The notes beneath the pieces were generated by a model that did no database searches, had not been told where the DNA came from, and saw only the letters and a list, made by a program, of their open reading frames with translations. Source: Entamoeba invadens IP1 (taxonomy: Eukaryota > Evosea > Mastigamoebida > Endamoebidae). From it: a stretch of DNA of 36,803 nt. The DNA lies in the NCBI RefSeq assembly GCF_000330505.1, contig NW_004440300.1, forward strand, positions 8,792-45,594. The letters are read 5' to 3'. Position 1 is the stretch's first letter, and every line of letters starts with the position of its first letter. Made by a program: the position numbers and the translations under genes. Shown in pieces: positions 1 through 8,329 of this stretch.

Positions 1-55
1 TGAAAGAAAAAAATAAAAACTTATCTTTATTTCATTTCTGTTTTGAAAGTGTTAA
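1..55. mobile_element. Right end of a TTAA-flanked non-autonomous DNA element (copy A, cut by window edge)
   Basis: Positions 1-51 match 28223-28273, the right end of the complete copy B, at 45 of 51 positions without gaps. Both end in GTG followed directly by TTAA (here 52-55). The terminal 12 bases, read inward from TTAA on the minus strand, are TTAACACTTTCA, identical to the left terminus of copy B at 27667-27678. The rest of the element lies outside the window. TTAA duplications are typical of piggyBac-type transposases, but no transposase is visible, so the family is inferred. Confidence 0.65.
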
Positions 56-564
56 TTAATTTTTGTTGATAAAACTTGTAAATAATGAAACGGTGAATTA
101 TAAAAAAAAATAATATTCAGTTTTTATCATGTTTTTAATTACAATAAAAATTCTATCAATATGTGGTTTTGACCAATAAAAATTGGCTAACACACCGATA
201 GAATATAACAATTTTTAACATTTTTGGTACTAAAACCCACATTGATAATGTAAATAAAATAAATTGAATTTTATATTATATTAAAAAGAGTTAAGACTTG
301 GTAATGAAAAATAAAAAAAATCAACAAACAACAATTAAGTCAAAAAAGACAACAAAAGAAAGGCAGAAAATGTTAAAAAATTTAAATATAAATTATATTT
401 ATAAAATACGATACATTAAACAATAGACAACTGTAATTAATTTAAAAATAACAATTGACAATATTAACCAATCTTGTATTAAAAAAGAACTTAACCCAAC
501 TAAAACAGCTATTGGACTATATTATATTATACTTTACTATATAATACTATAAAAAGGATAAACA
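56..564. other. A+T-rich spacer
   Basis: No convincing gene is visible. Short open frames on either strand have low-complexity composition and no recognisable motif. The region separates the TTAA element end from the first readable HSP70 homology. Confidence 0.5.
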
Positions 565-1862
565 ACCCAATTATTGATAATGTTGTCTTTAAAGTGAAGG
601 CAACAAATTGCAACAAACAAATTGTGAGGAATACTTTAACAATATAATAATCAACCAATTCTTTGCAGAGTTCAAGAGTAAGTAAAAAGGAAATCTCAAA
701 CAATAAAAACAATGAAATAACTGCAAACATCATGCTAAATAAGAATAAAACACTGTTATCTACAATAACAACAAACATTAAAGTTGATCAGTTGTATGAA
801 TACATCAACTTTCACACACTGATTAAAAGAGCAAATTTGAAGAATGAACATCTACATTTACAAATCAACTATGGAGTCAGTCGAGAAAGCGCTTGAAAAA
901 GCCAAATTGGACAAAAAAAGCATTGACAATGTTGTGTTGATTAGTGGATCAACTCGTATTCCAAAGGTTGTGCAAATACTACAAGACTTTTTCCAATGTG
1001 AAGGAGATCAACAAGAGTATCAATCCAGATAAAGCTGTTGCTTGTGGTGCTGTTGTGCAGGTTGCCATTTTGACTGGAAATGTGGAAAGGCAACAAGAGA
1101 TGTGTTGTTTCTTATTGTAGAAATTGACACATGGGATAGAGACAGCTTGCGGTGTGATAAAAGAATTTATCCCACGAAACTCAACAATTCCAGCAAAGAA
1201 GTCACAAATATTCTCGATATATGCAGACGTCCATCAAGGCATGCTCATCCAAGTCTTTGAGGAAAAAACATTCACGGCATCACATTGCAACCTGCTTGGC
1301 AAGTTTTAGTTGTTTGGCATTTCACCAGCACGTGAAGTTTTCACAAGATGAAGTCACATTCGACTAAAATGCAAATGGGTGTTCGAATGTGTCGGCTAAA
1401 GACAAGACAAAATGAAAGAAAAAAATCATGATCACAAACGACAAGGGCAGACTTTCAAAGGAACCAATCAACAAGATAATTGGACATAGAGAGAAGTTAA
1501 AAACGAGAACGAGAATGGGATGACTTTTTGAGGCTTAAAATGGGTATGAACCTTCTGCTACCGTGTTATACCACACTGAATAAACATTTTGTTCAAATGT
1601 TATCAACAGAAGACAATGCAACAATCAAGGTTGATGTCAAAAACGTACTTGAGTTGTAGGTTGACAAGAACCAATCGGCATCAAAGGATGAATATACACA
1701 GAAACAAAAAAACAGAAACTGAGATCCGTCCCATTCACTAAAATGTATCAACAAAATGTAGCAGCTGGTAACATGCCGGGAGGTTCCCCACAGGGTCGTA
1801 CGACTGGTGCACAACAACAGGGCGCAAACAAAAAAAGAATTAAAGTCGATGTTTTATCATAA
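565..1862 (+). pseudogene. Cytosolic-type HSP70 pseudogene, N-terminal third missing
   Basis: Translated pieces in shifting frames follow the HSP70 order from the second half of the ATPase domain to the C-terminus. IIDNVVFKVKAT begins near 565 and NQFFAEFKSK near 641. VDQLYEYINF lies near 784 and [20 protein letters not shown] near 862. [20 protein letters not shown] ends near 1000, then after a shift comes [36 protein letters not shown] lies near 1166. The tail is a Gly/Gln-rich linker ending IKVDVLS with stop 1860-1862, where an EEVD-like motif would be expected. There are multiple frameshifts and in-frame stops, and the phosphate-1 motif is absent. Family is secure; it is unlikely to make protein. 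It is much closer to canonical HSP70 than the intact gene at 12572, so it is not a recent copy of that gene. Confidence 0.85.
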
Positions 1863-2178
1863 TGATTGTGACTTGTACATTATTTTCCTGACAATTGAGA
1901 ATAATTATAACTTAAGCACTTTTTAAACGATATTAAAATAAAAACTATAAAATAACAACTATAAAAAATGTAATAAAAACAGTGAATTATTTCACAAAGA
2001 TAAAGTTCAATTACAAAGACACAACTCTTATTGATTATTCAATACAATTATTTTAACAATATCAATAGACTTCATGACAATATGACAACTTTATCATAAT
2101 GATTTTAACAAAAAATAATGTTAAACCAATCACCGAAATAATGTTTCAATTTCGAAAACAAATGACAAAACAAAATAA
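1863..2178. other. A+T-rich spacer between two convergent genes
   Basis: This spacer lies between the 3' ends of the HSP70 pseudogene (+) and the Gln-rich membrane protein gene (-). No coding signal was seen. Confidence 0.5.
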
Positions 2179-2607
2179 TTAAACCATTAAAGGAGAAAGA
2201 CAGAAAAGTGTTATGATTATGACGACCAAATAAAAAGCAACCCACCCGAGGATTCTAATTGTTTTGTTAGTTGATTTTCTGGACAATACAAAAGCCACAA
2301 TCCAGAAAATGAATATTAAAAATCCTCATGCAAGGAATACATAAAAAAGTTTGTTGTTATGTTCTTCGTTTAAAGTGTTGTATTTAGCAATTCCATTTGT
2401 ATTTGGTTGCATAAAAAGTGGTTCACTCTGTGTTGATTGGACATATTGTTGTTGGCACACCTGTTGTTGAGCTTGTTGATACATTTGTTGTGGATATTGT
2501 TGACCAGTTTGATAGTCTTTATGCATCGGGTCGACTTGTGGCACTTGAACCACCATAGGTGGTGGAACTAAAATCTGAGGAATTTTATAAACAACTTGTG
2601 TGGTCAT
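2179..2607 (-). pseudogene. Gln/Pro-rich protein with two C-terminal membrane helices, interrupted by one TGA
   Basis: The frame opens with ATG at 2607 and runs 93 codons to a TGA at 2326-2328. Residues 1-30 are Pro/Val-rich (IPQILVPPPMVVQVP) and residues about 35-65 are Gln/Tyr-rich. The same frame stays open for 48 more codons after the TGA, to a stop at 2179-2181. That extension encodes two strongly hydrophobic stretches, GFLIFIFWIVAFVL and ILGWVAFYLVVIIITLF, joined by a basic loop (SRKSTNKTIR). Continuation in frame with such clear membrane character says the TGA is an acquired nonsense codon, readthrough, or a base error. The intended product would be about 142 residues, with a cytosolic Gln/Pro-rich head and a membrane hairpin. 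A GTATTTAAA box lies upstream. No function is recognised. Confidence 0.65.
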
Positions 2608-2640
2608 GTTGTGTGTTAGATTAACAAGATTTGTTGCGTT

Positions 2641-2649
2641 TTTAAATAC
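2641..2649 (-). promoter_or_regulatory. GTATTTAAA core-promoter box
   Basis: Read on the minus strand, this is an exact GTATTTAAA, the TATA-like element known from Entamoeba core promoters. It sits 34-42 bases upstream of the ATG at 2607, a normal distance in this genus. Confidence 0.55.
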
Positions 2650-5228
2650 TTATAATACAAGAAGATGAATGGATGAAGAATTAATTTTGAATTATATGTC
2701 AATAAATAAATCATGTTTTTGGTATTATAACATAATTGTAAAATATAATTGTTATTATATGTTACATTTAAATTAATATAAAGTTATTCCGAACAAGTGT
2801 GCAACTTTATTTTTTCTTTGTTTTTTACTTACAACAAAGGTGAAACTCTATTTTTCAACAATAACAAAAACAATAACAAAAAGTGGAATTGGGTTATAAA
2901 TCAACATAAAATATAACTCAAAATTTAAATGATAAGTTCAACTGCTTGTTTCAATAAAAAGCATTAAAATTCCAGATTTCCAATTGTCATACAAAACGAA
3001 TAAAACAGCGTTGTGTATCGATTGTGGATGGAACAAATGTTAAACATCTCGTTTATAAAAAGAAAATAACGAGACAAGCCAATTCGTGTGATTTAAAGAC
3101 TCTTTCGCTGCAAAATTTCGATAAACACGAGATTGTTGAATGGTGCAACCCAAAAAAAAAACTAATTGAGAAAAATCGTGCAATTTTAGTTATAGTTTAG
3201 TTATAGTATATTAATTAGAGTAATAGTTTTAAAAAAAATATGTTAGTGTTTTCTTGTTTTGTTTTATAAATACATATAATTTTTTTACTATAATTATACT
3301 ATAAACAAAGTTGCACTGACACGTCAAAGTTGCACCGTTTAAAGAATGACTTCATATGAATCTTTTAAAAAATAATTAATAAAATGCATTTGAGTATAAA
3401 TAAACAGTATTGTAAAAAACAATTTGGTTTGTTAATTAACTTACATTTACAGTTAACATGAAAAACTAATTCGCAAGAAATAACCAAATACAAGAACTTT
3501 TAACAACAAAAATTATTACATAATATTTTTTAAATAATAATTAAACTGTTCTTGAAAATAAAAACAATAAAAATTAATAACAGTCACTTATTGATATTAA
3601 TGTGTGTGATATTTTAAACATTGAAATTGACTTGAATCTTTTTTAACACAATAAAAAGAACGATTTGAAAGACATCAGAATAAAATACAATCAGCCATTG
3701 AATTCTATCGACGAACAAGATTTGAAATTGCGAATTGGGAGATCTTTATTCAAATATGAAAAGTTGTTTGCCAAGCCAAACTCCCATCACAATATTTCAA
3801 GAAGTAATTTGTAAATTTAATTATTATAATTTGGTGCTTTTTGTTGTTAATGAAGTCCTCTTATTACTCATGCCAAAAATGAAAAGCGGTTATTATGCCA
3901 TATTTCCTTTTCTGTTACAACTGACTAAAATGTTGTTCTCTTCTTGAGAGCTTCATTTTGGCGATGTAATCAAAAACCGGTTGTTGTTGAAATCAATTTC
4001 AAGAAAACTCAAACTAAATAAAAAACTTGTTGTTTAAAAGTTTAATATTCTTTTAATAAAATATTAAAAGAAAAATACTTTTAATATTTTCGTGTGATAG
4101 TTTGTTTGGGGTCGATCGAACTAAAATCAATTAATATTTTCCGATGTGTACAATGTCTGGGGACTGAACAACATTATCCGACCGACTATATTTATGATTA
4201 AACCTTAATCAAATGGCTATTAATTATCAAAATTTAGTATACGATCAAATGGAGTATATTATACATATACAAGTTCACAACAATTGTTTGTGAATCATTT
4301 ATTAATGCATATTAATGGAAAAAATGACAATGAATCAAACCATTTAAAGTATTTAAACAAAAGTATTGATAATGTACTTAATTATTAAGAAATAGATTTG
4401 ATATAAAAATCTTTCAATGTTGTAAAAATAATGCAATTGGTGTGTTGATAGTATATTTATATTCATACAACTACAAAATATTATTATAATGAATTTATTA
4501 CACACAACACAGAAGTTTTTATCAACATAAATACATCAAAATTTATCCCAAAATTCACTTTTTATTACACCACAATAAAAGTCAATAGAACGCCTTCCCC
4601 ATTTAGTCAGTGGAAAATTGTTTTATAAATAAACAAGTTGTTACTTTATATCAAACATTTATCATATTAACCACGTAGAATATATGCATTCAATTTTAAG
4701 CCGGCTCATTCCAAGTCGGTGAATCATGCAAATAAAAAATTTACACAATTTAAATATATGGTTCTAAATTTCCTTAAACATCAATACCACCGTCATGACT
4801 TTTTTATTGTTAAAGAGTCAATCTCGTTATTGAAATACATACAAAAGTTATTAATAATTAAATGATCAAAAGATAAATTAACATTACATCTATGGAACAC
4901 AATCACGACTATTTACACATTATATTTGAATATACAAGCGATCCTAAGTATGGACATTTACATTGTCATTTCAACTCTTTTTTTCAAAAGAGTGTATTTG
5001 AATTGTTTAAATGAAATTAACAGTCATATCAATTTTATAATTGATTTACAGGTAATTGGCTCAACACACTACACAAACAACAAATGTAAATCACTCATAC
5101 AAAAACGAGTCGAAATTATGACCGCCATAATGACTCATTTGAATTTATGGAGTCTTTCTTTGTTGTATAGTAGAACAACTTGAATAATGACAAAACAAGC
5201 AATTTTATGAATAACTTGTACTCAGATG
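2650..5228. other. Long gene-poor region with possible coding relics
   Basis: About 2.6 kb without a gene I can identify. Two open segments look less random than their surroundings: about 2995-3198 (+), roughly 67 codons without an ATG, and about 3655-3810 (+), containing NQPLNSIDEQDLKLRIGRSL. Neither matches a family I recognise. A perfect 11-bp inverted repeat with a 3-base loop lies at 4048-4072. The rest is A+T-rich spacer. Confidence 0.4.
4048..4072. repeat. Perfect 11-bp hairpin
   Basis: TTCTTTTAATA at 4048-4058 is the exact reverse complement of TATTAAAAGAA at 4062-4072, with a 3-base AAA loop. It lies in a gene-free stretch. In DNA this A+T-rich such a palindrome can arise by chance. 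Confidence 0.5.
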
Positions 5229-5237
5229 GTATTATAT

Positions 5238-5304
5238 GATTGCGGTCCATATGGATCGGGTTCATATGAGTCAAGATCAAATGAATCGGTTTAATTGGAT
5301 CAAG
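5238..5304. repeat. Left terminal inverted repeat of the MULE
   Basis: This 67-base end shares the GGATCGGGTTCATATG and GGATCAAG blocks with the reverse complement of 7565-7617. Internally it reads as roughly 15-base units with similar endings (...CATATG, ...CATATG, ...AAATG, ...AATTG), so the end itself is made of degenerate tandem subrepeats. Confidence 0.7.
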
Positions 5305-5343
5305 AATTAAATAGATTATTCTATTATATTTGTTTTTTAATTA

Positions 5344-7187
5344 TTAAAACAAAAAATAAAACAAACAAAAAAACAACAAACTTTTACCAAATATTATATT
5401 ACTTGATTCCTTTTTTAGCCTTTTTCTTTGTTTTTTTGGGTTGATATATTTTTTCTTGGTTAACAGACAAGTGGATTTTCTTTTCTTTGTTTTTGTAATT
5501 GATGTTTTATCTTGTTGTAATATACTCGAACATGTCAATAAACCATTTAATTGTTCTTTATGAATAAATTCTTCTTCGTTTTCTGTGACAAGAGTTGTAT
5601 ACTCAATTTGTTCAACTTCATCTTCAAAAAATACCAGTATTAATCAATTGGACTTCTTCTTGTGTTTCATTTGGCTTTTGACATATTTTAAATGTTTTGA
5701 AATGGTTCTTAACAAGCTGCTTTTCATTTTCCCATTGGTAACTTATCGTGCTTTTAGTCAGACAATCAAGATACTCAAAAATTCTCACAAATTTCCTTCT
5801 TTATATTCAAGTACAATTCTTTTTATGTTTTCATTGTATTTTTGTGTACTTTGATTAACTCGTTGTTGTTTTGGTTTTGCTATATGTTCAATGTATCGTT
5901 CCACTGTTAAATTTTCGACCATTATTAATTGAGCAACCATTTTCCAAGTGTTTGAATGTGCACGATTAAATCTTTGAGAAAATCCACTATGAAATAATTC
6001 ACTGATGTTATTGGTTCTATTTTCAAACAACTCAAATTGGTTCCAAAGTTCAACTTGATGCATCCAAGTGATTTAAAAGTAATTTAGAAACAGTTTAAAC
6101 GGTTTTTGATAGTCAGTTTCAATGCCAAATCTTTGATCTTTAAACTTTTCAACAATTAAATCAAAAGTTGATTTAACTTCCTGATTTGGCAAAAAAACAT
6201 AAACCAAAAATTCTTCGTACCCACTTTCTAAAATTCAAACTTGCGTTATAATATGGTATTAGCCCCCTTTGTCCCACACTTTTCCACAATGCTTGATAAA
6301 AGCAAAAAACAACCATGTACTTTAAAACCATGAAAATTAAATTCATTAATAGCCGCTTTCTCAAAATCAGTAACAACTGTTATACCAACTGGTATAAACT
6401 CAGAAACCATATTTAATAATGTTTTATAAGTTGTGGATTTTTGATTTGGCATTATAGTAAAAATACAAGAAAACGGTTTACCATTAACCATGGCGTGAAT
6501 TGTGTATAGATTGTGGAATATTTCAGGCACATATTTATAAGTTCCATCCGCAAATATAGTTGTTGCTCGTGCAAGTATTTCTTTTTGTTTTAATGACATG
6601 AAAATATAAATATCACCACCTTCAACTTTTGAATGATTAAATAGAAAAGTTCCAAATTCATCAAACTCAGTCTTTCCCCTAAATGTTGTTGTTAGTTCTA
6701 TCGGAAATTGTATATCAATTGAAGTTTGTGGATTTTTACCAAATTGTTGTGAATCATAATGTTTGACAAATGATTTGAATGCACTTTCACTTTAAAATAC
6801 ATCACAGTCAATACACGTTTTGAGTTGTTCATATAATTTACCTATTGTGACATCACTATGGACTTTTCTTTCTTTGACTACGAGTTCTTGTGATTTAATC
6901 CTGGTGATTGTATTTTTGCTATTTCAAACACTAAAATCGTTGTGAGCATTTTCAATCTTAAAATTGGTATCCTTTAAAACAAGTTTGCATTTACAACCAT
7001 ACCTTACACATATACATTCATACACATCAACAATTCCAGTGTATTTCTTTTTAAAACTTGATTGTTTAGATGTTGGCATTCTTTTAAACATCACGCCTTC
7101 ATATTCGTACATTGAACATTTCATCTTGTTGTCCCACTCCCTTAATTTGTACTCTACCAATTTTTCTGTACTTAACCAAACATTCAT
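5344..7187 (-). pseudogene. MULE transposase pseudogene with FLYWCH-like N-terminus
   Basis: The start is ATG 7185-7187. Near residues 40-80, VYECICVRYGCKCKLVLKD followed by ENAHND resembles a FLYWCH zinc-binding fold. The MULE catalytic core follows at 6599-6246: FADGTYKYVPEIFHNLYTIH carries the first catalytic Asp, and VVTDFEKAAINEF the second, followed by GCF. After a frameshift in the A6 run at 6304-6309, the core continues as QALWKSVGQRGLIPYYNASL. After a further shift near 6230 comes YEEFLVYVFLPNQEVKSTF. ELWNQFELFENRTNNISELF near 6050 is the C-terminal block typical of these transposases, and a Lys-rich tail ends at 5344. In-frame stops lie at 6924-6926, 6792-6794 and 6073-6075, and further shifts occur near 5790-5620. 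Order and motifs make the family firm; the gene is clearly dead. Confidence 0.85.
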
Positions 7188-7564
7188 GTTTGATTCCAAC
7201 TAAAATTGAAGTTTGAAATATACTTAAAATACGAAAAGGATATTTTTTTAAACAGCCATGAAACGAATTTGTTGTTAATTAATCATTTTGTATTTTATTT
7301 GCCAATATTATATTAAATTTGTTAGTTAAATTATAATAAATTGTGTGAATAAAAAATCGAATATCAAGAAATTATAATTAACCTGTGTTAAACACCATAT
7401 TAAAATGTATTTTGGTTGGGTTTTTTGGACACATTTTAGTTTAATATTTATATATTCATATTTAAAATTAAATTTTACCACCACAACAAATTTGCCAATA
7501 ACAATTTCAAAAAATAATGAAACATAAATTAATATAAATCAAAAAATGGAAGTGCTAAAATAGT

Positions 7565-7617
7565 CTTGATCCATTGAAGCTAGATCCATATGAACCCGAT
7601 CCGTTTAAACTCACACC
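7565..7617. repeat. Right terminal inverted repeat of the MULE
   Basis: This is the inverted partner of 5238-5304. On the minus strand it carries GGATCGGGTTCATATG and then GGATCAAG, with a shorter spacer than the left copy, consistent with loss of about one subrepeat. The target duplication follows directly at 7618. Confidence 0.7.
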
Positions 7618-7626
7618 GTATTATAT

Positions 7627-8329
7627 ATTATTAAAAAGAACAAATTTAAAAAATGAGCGTTTAAATGAAAAATAAAATATAACAATCCAAATATATTGAA
7701 AAACAGAAAAAAATATCAAGAATAGTTAAGTTGTTTGATTATTAATAATTGATTACCTCGTTCGTTTATTCTGCGTCTATTAATAATTGTCAAAATAACA
7801 CAACAATAACATTTCCGTAATTATAATTTTTTGGATAAAAAATGTAAATTAAATTTTGTAGATTTAAATAAAAATTAATATTCATTGCTGTTTATCGCAT
7901 TGAAATAATAGGGTCAAAAAAAATGTCAAAACATAAAATATTATTTTGAATCAGATATAACATTACTAATCCTTATTTTTGTTTTAATGTAAATGTTTGT
8001 GTTTTTAATTAATTCAAAAACAATCATTATTAATAATTAGTTCAACTGGTTCATGACCAAGTGATTTTAACATAACATAGTTTTATTTACTAATTCTCAT
8101 GAAGTCAAAGATATTTTGAAATTAACTTTATTGTTTGTGTTGCCTTTTTATGATTTTTTTTAAAATGTGTAATAAAATGGTTGACTATTTTTAAATATTT
8201 CACTATAAAGCTATGTTTTTTATTTTTAAAATCATGACAATTAATTAAAAGTCAAAAAATCATAAATAAAAATCATACATTTGTATATTTATTTCATCTT
8301 ATATGATCACATTTTAATGTTACTATTGT
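7627..8329. other. A+T-rich spacer upstream of the TMK pseudogene
   Basis: No gene or relic was seen. In particular, there is no trace here of the 22-residue repeat ectodomain that the intact TMK at 30455 carries. Confidence 0.5.

Larger units (their letters stand above)
5229..7626 (-). mobile_element. Mutator-like (MULE) DNA transposon with TIRs and 9-bp target duplication
   Basis: The element body is 5238-7617 (2380 bp). It is flanked by the direct repeat GTATTATAT at 5229-5237 and 7618-7626. Nine bases is the usual Mutator-superfamily duplication, although this 9-mer is A+T-rich. Immediately inside are related inverted ends. Left, GGATCGGGTTCATATG lies 15 bases in and GGATCAAG ends at 5304. 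Right, read on the minus strand, has the same GGATCGGGTTCATATG 15 bases in and GGATCAAG at 7565-7572. The single gene inside is a decayed MULE transposase on the minus strand, so no activity from this copy is expected. Equal spacing of the shared block from both ends supports these boundaries. Confidence 0.8.

Noticed and set aside
527..778. 83-codon minus frame, very hydrophobic
   Set aside because: It starts at a non-ATG codon and is antisense to the HSP70 relic. The Phe/Leu/Val richness comes from A-rich sequence on the other strand.
3735..3947. 70-codon plus frame with a hydrophobic centre
   Set aside because: The hydrophobicity follows from T-rich sequence. There are no motif, no promoter box and no neighbours of related function.
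4926..5183. 85-codon plus frame just left of the MULE
   Set aside because: It starts at a non-ATG codon and has low-complexity composition and no motif; it is probably chance.
7618..7626. Whether the 9-bp GTATTATAT match is a chance A+T-rich coincidence
   Set aside because: Chance was considered, but the inverted GGATCGGGTTCATATG block lies exactly 15 bases inside both copies, so the duplication was kept as real with moderate confidence.
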